A DNA stretch of 64,000 nucleotides from Silene latifolia. Its lineage: Eukaryota; Streptophyta; Magnoliopsida; Caryophyllales; Caryophyllaceae. Below are positions 21,872 to 32,466 of this stretch, piece by piece. Each line of letters starts with the position of its first letter. Position 1 is the stretch's first letter. The notes under the pieces are model-generated. The model had not been told where the DNA came from and searched no databases. It saw nothing but the letters and a program-made list of their open reading frames with translations. Both the position numbers and the translations under genes were made by a program. The DNA lies in NCBI RefSeq assembly GCF_048544455.1, contig NC_133538.1:23298469-23362468 (forward strand), read 5' to 3'.

Positions 21872-23149
21872 CTAAGATCCTGGGATCATTTCTCCTTCCA
21901 AAGTTTGTAGCCTGTAAGCTCCTTGTCCCACTATTGAATCAATTAAGTACGGGCCTTCCCATGTAGGGGCTAGTTTGTGCGCGTTCTTTTCTCTGGTGTT
22001 GGGGAAAACTTTCCTTAGTACCAGTCTCCTTCTTTGAATACTCGATGTTGACATTTTTGTTGTAACTTCGGCGATCTGTTGGTGGCGGCTATCCCGGCTT
22101 TCGCCGCATCCCTTAGTTCTTCTATTAAGAGTAGGTTATCCTGTAATAGGGGCCTGTTCTCTTCTATTGTGTTCAGTTTCGTTTGCGGTAGTTGGCACAT
22201 GAATTTCTGCTGTATTATTGCTTCGCGACCATAGACCAGGGAATATGGTGTCGACTGTGGTGTTTTGGGTGTGGTCCCGTCGCCCATAGGACTAGGGGAG
22301 CTCTTCCGCCCATCTTCCTTTTCTTCTTTTCAGACTTTTTCTTCAGCGGTGATTACTACTTTGTTACTTGATTATGCTTGGCCGTTGGCTTTAGGGTAGC
22401 CTGGTGTAGATGTGACTAGGTTGATATTCCATTGTGCACGAAGTTTCTTTGTTGTTTTTCCCACAAATTGTGTACCATTGTCACGACTATTTCTCAAGAT
22501 ATTCCATATCTGCATATGATATTCCTTTTGATAAATGATATGACATCCTTTTCTTTGACTTGCCTGTAAGAGTCTGCCTCTATCTATTTGGAAAAGTAGT
22601 CAGTCATTGCTAGCATGAAGACTTTTTGTCCAGGCGCCTGAGGTAGCTTGCCTACTATGTCCATGCCCCATTTCATGAATGGTCAGGGGGCTGAGATGGA
22701 ATGTAGTAGCTCTGATGGTTGATGGATATAAGGGGAATGGATTTGACAGGCTTCACATTTTGAGCTATATGCTATGCGATCGGCTCTCGGGGTTGGCCGA
22801 AGTAGCACATCCCGAGAATTTTGCTTGCCAGGCTTCTTCCACCTTTATGAATTCCGTAGTATCCATCATGTATGTCTTCTATGACCTGGCTGGCTTCATT
22901 TGGTTCCAGGCAACGTAAGTAAGGTCCAGCCTGAGACTTTTTAAACAAGGTGTTATTTATAATGGTATAAGTGGATGCTTTGATTTTCAGGGCCCTTGCT
23001 TCGTTTTTATTTGTAGGGAGTATCCCCTGTAGGAACAAATCATAGTAAGGTTTAGTCCAGGAGGTTGTATCTTCCTGGATAGGGCAAATTTGTTCAGGCC
23101 TTTCTATGGTTGGTTCCAACAGGTGGACGATGGGTATTTTGTCAAACAC
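21872..23149 (-). pseudogene. Integrase of element B
   Basis: Pieces from the N-terminal side (22772-23149: KIPIVHLLEP, GYYGIHKGGRSLASK) to the C-terminal side (21872-22287: [23 protein letters not shown]). The HHCC and DDE core between them (22300-22770) can be read only with repeated frame changes. Clearly homologous to the A and C integrases but more broken. The fragment at 22015-22287 ends in FKEGDWY, where A has EGDLV. Confidence 0.75.
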
Positions 23150-23173
23150 AAAGCAGGTGAAGTTTGATCCCAG

Positions 23174-25104
23174 TCAAGCTAGGGCATCCGCCTGGGTATT
23201 TAAGTCCCTTGGTATTTGGTCAATGTCAAAGGTTTTGAATTTTTTGCAAAGGTTTTTGACATATTCCAAATAGAGTATCATCTTTGAATCTTTTGCAGCA
23301 TATACTCCTTTGATTTGATTGGAAATTAAGAGAGAGTCAGTTTTTACCTTGAGATTTGCTACACCGAGTTCTATACACACCTTTAATCCAAAGAATCGTG
23401 GGCTTCATATTCAGCCTCATTATTCGTGGCTTTGAATTCACAATTAATAGCCTGTGCAATTAGGTCTCCCTGTGGTGACTTTAGGACTAGTCCTAGGCCA
23501 GTGCCTTTCATATTTGTTGCCCCATCTACATGGAGAGTCCATTCCTGGTCTGTCTTTTGGGTGTCAAGAAGATTGACCTCTTTTATGAGGTCTGGTTTTA
23601 GGGTAGGACTGAATTCAGCCACGAAGTCTGCTAGTGCCTGAGATTTAATTGTCGTCCTGGGTTCAAAGGTTATATCATAGGTGCTGATTTGTACTGACCA
23701 TTTTGCCATTCTGCCTGACAACTCAGGCTTTCTCAAGACAGATTTGATAGGTAGGTTGGTTCTTACAATGATTGGGTGACTTTCAAAATAAGGTCGAAGT
23801 TTAGTGCAGGACATTACTAAAGCAAGTACATATTTTTCAAGTAGGCCATACCTGGTTTCTGCGTCTAGGAGACTTTTACTTACATAGTAAACAGGATGCT
23901 GTTGGTCATCAATTTCTTTGGTCAGGACTCCACTTACTGCTGTTTCTGTGACAGATAGGTAGACCGTCAGGGGTTCTCCTTTGTCTAGTTTGGTAAGTAG
24001 CGGAGGTGTAGTCAGGTATGTTTTGAGCTCCTGGAATGCTGACTCGTGTTCAGGCAACCATTTGAATGCTTTGTTCTTCCTGAGTAGGTCATAGAATGCC
24101 TTGCACCTTACTGATGATCTGGAAATGAATCTATTCGTGGTCGCAACTCGTCCTGTCAGTTTTTGAATATCTTTGACTGACTTGGGGGATTCCAGTTCTA
24201 GTATGGCTCTTATTTGTTCTGGGCTGGCTTCTATTCCTCTTTTGGTCACCATGTAACCTAGGAATTTTCCTGAAGATACTCCAAAATGGCATTTGGATGG
24301 GTTAAGTTTCATATTGAATTCTTCCAGGATCTTAAAGGCTGTCTCCAAGTCCCTGACATGATCTTCAGCTTTCTTTGATTTAACTACCATGTCATCAATA
24401 TAGACTTCCATGGTGTCCCCTATTTGGTCCTTAAACATTATATTGACCAGGCGTTGGTATGTTGCCCCTGCATTTTTCAGGCCAAAGGGCATTGCTGTGT
24501 AGCAGTATATGCCCCTTTCCATGATAAATGCAATATGTTCCTGATCAGATGGGTGCATCTTGATTTGATTGAATCCACTTGAGGCATCCATGAATGTCAG
24601 GAGTTCATACCCTGCTGTAGCATCCACCATTGCATCTATGTGTGGGAGCGGAAATGGGTCTTTTGGGCAGGCTTTATTGAGGTGTGTGTAATCTACACAA
24701 ACTCTCCACTTGCCATTCTTCTTTTGTACCACCACTACGTTGGCTAGCCAGTTAGGGTACATGACTTCTCTTATCATCCCCATGTCCAATAGTTTGTCTA
24801 CTTCTTCATTAATGATAGCGTTTCTTTCAGCAGCAAACTTTCTTCTTTTCTGCTGGACAGGCTTATAAGACTCATCTATATTTAGTTTATGTGTAATAAT
24901 ATTGGCATCTATTCCGGTCATATCAAAATGTGACCAGGCAAAACATGATGATTTACCTTTAAGAAAATTTACTAATTCTAGCCTGATATTATCAGGGACA
25001 TCAGATCCTACCAGTACGTGCCTGTCAGGGTACTCAAGGTCTAAAATTACTTGATCAGTTTCCATTTTAGTTTCTGCCACATGTGTTGTCCCGACGAGTG
25101 GCAC
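23174..25104 (-). CDS. Reverse transcriptase, RNase H and second RNase H of element B (573-aa open frame plus tail)
   Basis: The longest intact pol ORF among A, B and C (25104-23383). In order: a linker, RT with FMDASSGFNQIKMHPSDQ, AMPFGLKNAGATYQRLVN and catalytic YIDDMVVKS (about residues 185-250), thumb, first RNase H (YYVSKSLLDAETRYG), then the archaeal-type RNase H (HVDGATNMKGTGLG, ATNNEAEYEA). The frame is lost after EAEYEA at 23383 and resumes at 23380-23174 (VKTDSLLISNQIKG). It lies between protease and integrase and was probably one gag-pol frame; the listed start is only the first ATG in the open stretch. Confidence 0.88.
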
Positions 25105-25181
25105 CGTAATTGCTAGGCGAGGACTTACCCGCCTTGGAAGGCTTCAAAGACTCAAAGATAGCATTCCTGGCAGATTTATGT

Positions 25182-27098
25182 TCACCTTTTATGGTTGCTA
25201 CTCCCTATTCTGTTGGTATTTTGATGCATTGGTGATAGGTGGAGGGTATGGCCCTTACGTTGTGGATCCATGGTCTTCCCAATATGGCATTGTAGGATGA
25301 CAGCGATCCAGACTCCGAATCTTTCGTATGAAGATACTCCTTCCACGTATGTGGGCAGGTGTATTTCTCCCGGTGTGTTTCTTGTTTCTCCACTGAATCC
25401 CACTAGGACATTAGACTTCTTTATGATTTGGCTTTCATCAATCTTCATTGCTTTAAGGACATCAAGCATGATCGGGTTTTGAACGCCTCCATCTACCAGG
25501 ATTCTCATGACACGTGCAGTCCCTATTTGCATGGTGATCACCAGGTTGTCATGGTGGTGGTCCGGAATGCCCCGCATATCGTGTCGTCAAAAGTAATATG
25601 AGGTAAATTGATAGGTTTAAAAGGAGATTTCATTTTTGACTCCCTGGCAATTTTCTTTGCAAAATGAGCTGGCCAGGCCACAAATTTCCGATCCTCCATT
25701 GATGAATTTGACTTCATAAATGGGTGGTGCAGGGGTAAGTCACGTTGTTGCCTTTCTCGTGTTTTTCTTGTTCCATCATCTTCCCTGTTCTTTGTTGGAA
25801 TCAAGTCTTTCGGTATCCTTTCTTTAGCGGGTAAGCCACTTGTCTCCGTAATCCCAGGCATTCTTCATTTGTGTGTCCTATGTCCATGTGAAATTCGCAC
25901 CACCTGGTGGTGTCCTTCCTTGAGTTGGGGTTGTCTGACTTCTTTGGCCACTTGACAATGTCTCCCATATGGTCAAGTCTCTTGATCAGTCCTGCAATGT
26001 CAACAGATAAGTTATATTCCTGGACCGGAGGATAAGTATAGGAGTTACCTCGTTGTTCATGTGTATAGTTGACTTCGATCCGTCGGTCTCGTGTAGGGAG
26101 ATGGCCCGGAACCGCTTCCTCCGTGGTTAGAGCTTTTTCTGTTGGTTTTGTCATATCCTGAGTTGTTGTCGCATTATCTTCCTTGTAGCCTTTGTCTTCT
26201 TCCACCTGATATAGCCTATGGCTAATGCTTGAAATCTTCAAAGGTATGACAGGCTTCATGGTCATTGCATCGTAGAAGTCACCGTCCGGGGTAGCCCTTG
26301 CAAAGCTTCAACAATGTTCCAACATCACATCTGGGGATTGAAACCTTTTCTTTGTTGAATCTTGTCATGTAGGATCTGATGGATTCTCCAGGCTTTTGTT
26401 TAACCCTGCTGCTGGCAAACTGATGATTGAAAGAGTTGACCAGGTCAGCAAAGGACTTGATGCTTCCATTTGGCAGGTTTATGTACCATTGCGGGGGCAG
26501 TCCGTTCGAGTTGTTCCAAATCCCTTACACATGCAGACTTGACGTAGTTCATCGGGAATTGATGCTGCCAAAGATCCTTTGCTTGTAATAGGCAACATGG
26601 TTTTGTGGATCTGTGGTTCCATCATAGATTCTCATTGAGGGAATCACAAATTTCTTTGGCAGGTCTATTTTTGCTATTTCATCCACAAAGGGTGAATCAA
26701 CATAGCTCTATGGATTTGCTTCTTCAATTGGGGTAGGAACTCCTGGAATCTTTTCAAATATCTCGTGAAGTTTTTGGATTTCCTGGAGCATAGCCATCAT
26801 AATGGCCGTGTTAGTCTGATCTGATGAGGTCTCTTCATTTTGGAGTTCTCCTGAGTCCGTTCCTTCTTCTGCTTTGGACTTTGATGGAGTAGGAGTACCA
26901 ATATTGGAGAAATCAATGTTCCTTATGATTGAGGAGAATGGTGTGCCAGTGGGACTTTCAACTTTGATCCTGAAGGTTTTTCTCCCACCGTATTTTTAGG
27001 TGGATTCGATTCTTTCAATTTTGCCACTTCTGCTTCAGCCTGGATCATTTTTTGTTTCAGTTGTTCCATCTCCAACAACTGTTGTTTGGCAGCAGCTA
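25182..27098 (-). pseudogene. Gag and protease of element B
   Basis: Protease is seen at 25577-25182 (MRILVDGGVQNPIMLDVLK; the usual SS after DGG is replaced by VQN through a small change). The Gag zinc region is WCEFHMDIGHTNEECLGLR (about 25905-25850). The capsid part (26270-26720) is broken. The N-terminal coiled coil (QQLLEMEQLKQKM) lies next to the insertion point of element G. The first nine codons of Gag lie on the far side of G, at 36033-36006. Frameshifts occur near 25580, 25860, 26270 and elsewhere. Confidence 0.78.
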
Positions 27099-27103
27099 AT
27101 TGT
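27099..27103. repeat. Element G target-site duplication, left copy
   Basis: ATTGT precedes the left LTR of G and recurs at 36006-36010 after the right LTR. Confidence 0.92.
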
Positions 27104-28089
27104 TGTTGGGGTTGGTGTCCTTAACAGTTAGTGCAAGGACTTATAAACCTCTAAAAGGATCAAAGGGCATACTTTGGTATTATTATCAGTTGATCCACGT
27201 TTATCAATAACGGTTGGCTTGCTAGATAAGTTTGACGTTATTGTCATACAGATGGCGGTGATCAACTGGTCCCTAAAAGTCACACCTATAGGATACGTTT
27301 GAGAGACGTGACAGTATGAAAATACTGTTATGTAGATGCCAAAATTGACTAACCAGTTAGTCCGAGTTATTTGACTAGTAATTAGTCAAAATGTGATGTT
27401 GAGATATTATATTTAATACGGATTAAATATCATGGGCTAAGGCGAATTAACAAGTTAATTCGTTAAGTTAAATATAAACAATTTATATTTAATTAAATGT
27501 ATATTGAATATAATTATACAATACTGTTTTGTCGGACATGTATTAATAATTCAGCTAACCCGTATTATTAGCTGATGCCTTAATTTCCGATAACCGATAA
27601 CAGTTTATAATTAGACCGCGTCATATACATTTAGCGAGATGAGTCGGACCACGAGTTTAATAAGGAGGAAGTGGAAAGCCCACTCCCTCCCTAAGCAAAC
27701 CCACGGTTTGGCCGAGCTCAACAAAAGGAGAGCTATTCTCTCCTTTTGACCTAACTGATTCATTTGAAACAAAACTAGGGTTTTGGGAATTGTGCCTCTC
27801 AGAACTCGGATCTCTCATCCAACAAAACTCACAACAAGTTCTCCCAATATTGCAAGGCAATCGGAGAACACGTTCTAGCACAAGGGCATATCTCGGACAA
27901 GGTCTTGGGTGCAACAATTAGGAGGGAATCTCGTTTGATTTCTGTTCTTTACGCCGTGCATCAAAGGACCCGAGGTTGATTTCTAATCTTTATCGTTTCC
28001 TTGTTATTTTGTTTTATGACTATAAATTACATATGGAATTTGCGTTATAGTCCTACAATTAAAGGGTAGTATACGGATATTAACCCACA
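27104..28089 (+). repeat. Element G 5' LTR
   Basis: TGTTGGGGTTGG..TTAACCCACA, matching 35019-36005 almost base for base. Minus-strand open frames within it (for example near 27657-27917) occur in both LTRs and show no domain, so they are not annotated as genes. Confidence 0.95.
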
Positions 28090-28091
28090 AG

Positions 28092-28103
28092 TGGTATCAG
28101 AGC
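28092..28103 (+). other. Element G primer binding site
   Basis: TGGTATCAGAGC two bases after the LTR, the usual plant copia site complementary to initiator methionine tRNA. Confidence 0.9.
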
Positions 28104-28505
28104 GAGGCCACGTATTTTTTCTATGTAATTTTCATTAAACGAAATGAATCGATGATTTTTTGTTTAAAAATTTTGTCTCGGCAGCCATTTTTTTTACACG
28201 GCAGAAATTTTTTTTTTCTGTTGTTGCTGCGTTTTTGGTTGCATTGGGAACCGTGTCCTGTTTACACGGTTGCTCTTGTTGTCGTTTTGTCTTGAAAACC
28301 GTGCCGTTTCATGTTTTACACGGCTGTTTTGTTTCAATTTTCATATTGTTTTTACATGTTGTTATTTTATACGGAGATTATAGCAACATGTCAAGTTTTT
28401 GTCAATTGATAAATTTGTTTTGATGCGTTTTGATCAAAATTGAAATTGATTTTGTCTCGACAAACTGTTTTCACGAGGGTTTTGAAGTTTCAGCCATGTT
28501 TGCAT

Positions 28506-28778
28506 TCGATCGAGCGTATTTCTACTCGATCGAGTGCTATTTCTGTCTTGTTTTGTTCGATCGAGTCCCTGTTGTACTCGATCGACCCCTTTCAAAACCC
28601 CTCTGCTCGATCGAGTTGTCCTCGTACTCGATCGAGTAGATTCGCTGATAAAGGTACTCGATCGACCACCAGTTTAGTCGATCGAGCACTTTCCTTTTGG
28701 CAACCCTCTCGATCGACTTGCAGTTCAGTCGATCGAGCCCTTTTGTCCCTCGATCGAGCACTTATGTCCCTGGATCGA
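28506..28778. repeat. Array of TCGATCGA palindromes
   Basis: Eleven exact TCGATCGA sites start at 28506, 28526, 28557, 28578, 28607, 28628, 28658, 28678, 28709, 28729 and 28750; a degenerate twelfth (TGGATCGA) is at 28771. Intervals are 20, 31, 21, 29, 21, 30, 20, 31, 20, 21 and 21 bp. Flanking bases often extend the palindrome (ACTCGATCGAGT), but the sequence between sites is not conserved. This differs from an ordinary tandem repeat. Similar palindromes occur in element F. Confidence 0.9.
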
Positions 28779-29781
28779 AGGATTTCTGTTTTGACAGCTT
28801 TGAAAATTTATTCTTTTTGCTTTAAATTTTCTTTTGGCCTTAATATGTACTTTATACGGATATTGTACACTCGCTATGATTGTGAAACGGTTCACACACG
28901 TACCATTATGTTATTTTAAAGCATATTTAAAGTAACGGATTGTAATGGATTAAAATTAAATGATAGAAGCGGTTTTATCACATGAATTTTAATCATTAAA
29001 AGGTGGTTTGGATAAATTTAACATAATTACGGAATTATGTCACGAATGAATTTGTTTTTAGTTGATGCATTTTTATTTATCGTTTATCTTGAATGCCGTG
29101 AATGCCCTTTTATTACGTATTTAATTTTTACAATCGGTTATAACTTAGTGTGGCCTTAGTAGAACGTGTTACCGTAATGATGGAACACGGTCTTGGTTGT
29201 ATTTTGAGATCTCGTATCTCCGTTTTGGTTTTTTCACTTGTAATTACAGTTTTTAATTAGAATGTAAATAGATTTATATTTTGTAATTTTAATTGTAATT
29301 TTTGAGAAGACCAAAGATGGAGACCAGATGCTCACTCCCGCTACTTGGATCAAGATGGAACATCAAGACAAGCTTTTCGGGTCCAACGACGGATTCCAAA
29401 GTTGTATTATGTTCTTATACTAGGATAGGCCACACTAGGAAATTTTTATTTACGTATTGCATTCTTTTATTTATTTTTCGCAACGATAATATGCATCATA
29501 TTCCGCCTAAAAACCAAACCACCTATTTATTGCATGAAAACTGACACATATAGAGGTCACGAGTTAGTTTTCATTGACATTCTCATGTCACACGTTTCAA
29601 AGCCATCATCCAAATAAATTCATTCACGACAGACGCTAGTTATTCGTTCACTTAAAATGAATTATAATTTTGTTGATGGGATCTTCCAAGTATAAACAAA
29701 AATTGAGAACGGTCTTTATAGGTCAAACTCCAATGAGTCCCTTCTTCGTCGGTAGGCATAATATGACCCCTTCTACGTCGG

Positions 29782-30083
29782 GTAAGTTGGAACCGATTGA
29801 CCTATTTTATCTCAACACTATGGTCACTCGTACGATCCTGTGACTATGGTGGACTATAGATAGGATTTACGGAAATCTATCGACCAAGAGTTCTTCCGGA
29901 AGAATTAGCTAAACAGTTGGCTTATCAATTTACAGAAATTGAGTCTTGGGATCACTTGTATCTTTCTTGAGGGAGATCAATTATGCAAGTGCGAGAGTCT
30001 ACATGTTTAAAATGAATTTTAAAATAGACTTAAATCACCTCGATGAGTTGCTTATTTCGTTTTTGTTTTCCTTTCTTTTTCAG
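29782..30083 (+). other. Candidate leader intron of element G
   Basis: A consensus donor (CGG before GTAAGT at 29782) and a strong acceptor (a long pyrimidine tract ending TTTTTCAG at 30083) enclose 302 bases just before gag. Element D has the same pair at 43731 and 44076. Splicing is inferred from sequence only. Confidence 0.5.
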
Positions 30084-30117
30084 TGTAGATCACGTATTTT
30101 AAACTGCTAAACATCAA

Positions 30118-32466
30118 ATGGCTGGTTCTACTGAAAACCCAATGCCAAGTGCCACATTGGACCGTGAGTCCTGGCTTCGGATCTTCATGAATCAGATGAA
30201 TCAGTCTACTCGACTGAAGAATGATGGATCCAACTTCGCGGACTGGGAGGCGGCATTACGGAATGCTGCTGCTGCTGACGGGAAGCTCAAATATCTCTTG
30301 GAGCCCATCCCGGCAAACCCAGGTCCCACGGCTAGAGCTGCTGAAATCACCAAGTTTAATGATTTCTGTATGGAAGCGGGTGCGATTAAAAACGTACTCA
30401 TTTTTGCAATGGAACCCAATTTGCAGAAGCGCTTCATAGCCCATGGTGCAAACAAGATTTTCACCACGCTCACTAAGGAATTCTCGAAAGCACCGAGAAT
30501 CGTGACCTATGAGCATACCACTCGCTTCTTTGATGCGAGACTCCAGAAGGGCCAACCGGTTAGCCCACACATTCTCAGCATGATTGAGAATGTCGAGAAA
30601 CTGGAGACCTTTAACTGTAACATCAGCGAGAATATTGTTATCGACCGTATTCTTCACTCACTCCACGATGGTTATTCGCAATTTAGAGCGAATTACTACA
30701 TGAATGATTTGAAGAAAACTCCACATGAACTGCACTCCCTCCTCGTACAGACCGAGAAGGACATGAAGTTCAGTGGGAGCATGAAACAGGATGTTCTCGT
30801 TGTGTCAAATAAAGGAAAGGGTAAGGGCAAAGCTCAGGCAAACCTAGCAGTAGGTAAGGCGAAGTTCAAGAAGTTGGGTTCAGGTAAGAGTGGGCCTGGT
30901 GAGTCGAGCACCTCATCAGGCGTGACAAAGAGAAAGAATGAAAACATGGAATGCCATCATTGCCACAAGACTGGGCATTGGAGACGCACATGTCCTGTTT
31001 ATCATGAGGACTTAAAGGCAGGTCGTGTTAAACCTGTTGGTATGTCTTCCTCTTCTTCTACTTTTATTCATATGATTGAGATTAACCACGCAAGTTACGG
31101 AACTTGGGTACTTGATACTGGTTGTGGTTCTCATCTGTGTAATCATGTGCAGGGGCTCCGAAACATCGAACCCCTCGTAAAGGGTGAGGTGGACCTGCGT
31201 GTTGGGAATGGAGCAAGAGTGGCTGCCATCTCAAAGGGGACATATGTGATCCAGCTTCCTAGCGGATTTGAGTTGTCTTTATATGACTGCTATTATGTTC
31301 CTAGTCTTTCGAAAAACATTATTTCAGTTTCTGCACTTGATAAACTTGGTTTTTCATTTGTAATAGAAAATAATACTTGCATTTTCTCATTACACGATAT
31401 GATTTACGGCAAGGCAGTCTCCATGAACGGAATTTATGTTTTAGATCAGACCACGGAAATATTACACGTAATGAATAAAAGGTTAAAGGTTGGTGACAAA
31501 GATCAAACGTATCTATGGCACTGCCGTATGGGACACATTAATGAGAAACGCGTAAAACAGCTCATCAAACATGGAGCTATCTCGGCCTTTGATTTTCAAT
31601 CATTTGGCACGTGTGAATCATGTCTCATCGGTAAGATGACTCGTATTTCCTTCAAAGGTGTTGGAATGCGCGCTGCTGACCTATTAGGACTCATACACAC
31701 GGATGTATATGGCCCTATGTCAATCACTGCACGAGAAGGCTATAGATATTTCATCACTTTCACGGACGATTTGAGTAGATATGGCTATGTCTACTTAATG
31801 AAGCACAAAAGTGAATCCTTTGAGAAATTCAAGGAATACCAAAATAGGGTACAGAACCTATTAGGTAGAAAGATTAAAACACTACGTTCAGATCGTGGTG
31901 GCGAGTATCTTTGTCACGAATTTGATCAACACCTCAAAGACTGTGGGATTGCCTTACAGTTAACTCCACCTGGAACACCTCAGCTGAATGGTGTGTCCGA
32001 ACGGAGAAATCGAACTTTACTTGATATGGTTCGATCCATGATGAGTCACACGGTTTTACCTGATTCATTATGGGGTTATGCTCTTTTGTCAGCCGCTCTA
32101 ATACTTAACCGAAGTCCGTCTAAAGCTGTTGACAAGACACCATATGAACTATGGAAGGGAACGGTCCCTAACTTGTCCTTTATACGGGTTTGGGGCTGCG
32201 AGGCTTATGTCAAGTGGAGACACGAGGATAAGCTCGGCCCGCGATCGGTCAAGACATACTTTATAGGTTATCCTAAAGGAACACTTGGTCATTACTTCTA
32301 TTCGCCAACCGAACAACGTGTTTTTGTTGCGGCTAGTGCGACATTCTTAGAGAAGGAATTTCTCGAGAATGCAAAGAGTGATAGAACCTTCGACCTGTCG
32401 GAGATTCCAGAACCAAACACCGAGCAACAATTGGAGGAACCTGTTCCTTCAATCCCTACTGCGTGA
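30118..32466 (+). CDS. Gag-protease-integrase polyprotein of element G (782 aa)
   Basis: An intact ORF covering the first part of the copia polyprotein. The Gag N-terminus (WLRIFMNQMNQS) is followed by a CCHC knuckle at about residue 280 (CHHCHKTGHWRRTC) and an aspartic protease (WVLDTGCGSH, about 330). Integrase then shows HHCC (WHCRMGHINEKRVKQ, CESCLIGK, about 467-505) and the DDE core: HTDVYGP (about 528), SDRGGEYL (591) and GVSERRNRT (625). The ORF ends at TGA 32464 in the linker before RT, where the reading continues in another frame. Start chosen at the ATG 34 bases after the candidate leader splice acceptor. Confidence 0.92.
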   Translation: MAGSTENPMPSATLDRESWLRIFMNQMNQSTRLKNDGSNFADWEAALRNAAAADGKLKYLLEPIPANPGPTARAAEITKFNDFCMEAGAIKNVLIFAMEPNLQKRFIAHGANKIFTTLTKEFSKAPRIVTYEHTTRFFDARLQKGQPVSPHILSMIENVEKLETFNCNISENIVIDRILHSLHDGYSQFRANYYMNDLKKTPHELHSLLVQTEKDMKFSGSMKQDVLVVSNKGKGKGKAQANLAVGKAKFKKLGSGKSGPGESSTSSGVTKRKNENMECHHCHKTGHWRRTCPVYHEDLKAGRVKPVGMSSSSSTFIHMIEINHASYGTWVLDTGCGSHLCNHVQGLRNIEPLVKGEVDLRVGNGARVAAISKGTYVIQLPSGFELSLYDCYYVPSLSKNIISVSALDKLGFSFVIENNTCIFSLHDMIYGKAVSMNGIYVLDQTTEILHVMNKRLKVGDKDQTYLWHCRMGHINEKRVKQLIKHGAISAFDFQSFGTCESCLIGKMTRISFKGVGMRAADLLGLIHTDVYGPMSITAREGYRYFITFTDDLSRYGYVYLMKHKSESFEKFKEYQNRVQNLLGRKIKTLRSDRGGEYLCHEFDQHLKDCGIALQLTPPGTPQLNGVSERRNRTLLDMVRSMMSHTVLPDSLWGYALLSAALILNRSPSKAVDKTPYELWKGTVPNLSFIRVWGCEAYVKWRHEDKLGPRSVKTYFIGYPKGTLGHYFYSPTEQRVFVAASATFLEKEFLENAKSDRTFDLSEIPEPNTEQQLEEPVPSIPTA

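Larger units (their letters stand above)
28104..30117 (+). other. Element G long leader
   Basis: About 2 kb between the primer binding site and gag. It contains the phased TCGATCGA array (28506-28778), an AT-rich part, and from about 29300 blocks similar to the leader of element D (AGGCCACACTAGGAA; ATCGACCAAGAGTTCT). A candidate intron ends 34 bases before the gag ATG. Open frames over the array only translate the repeat and show no protein family. Confidence 0.6.

Noticed and set aside
27657..27917. Small minus-strand ORF in the G LTR, also at 35624-35833
   Set aside because: Present in both LTRs because they are identical; no domain and opposite to element transcription.
28506..28778. CRISPR array
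   Set aside because: Repeat is only 8-12 bp and self-complementary, spacers are about 9-20 bp, and the setting is a plant retrotransposon.
28440..28919. Open frames over the TCGATCGA array (up to 159 codons)
   Set aside because: They translate the palindromes into repeated Arg-Ser-Ser or Ser-Ile-Glu stretches, occur in several frames and have no domain.
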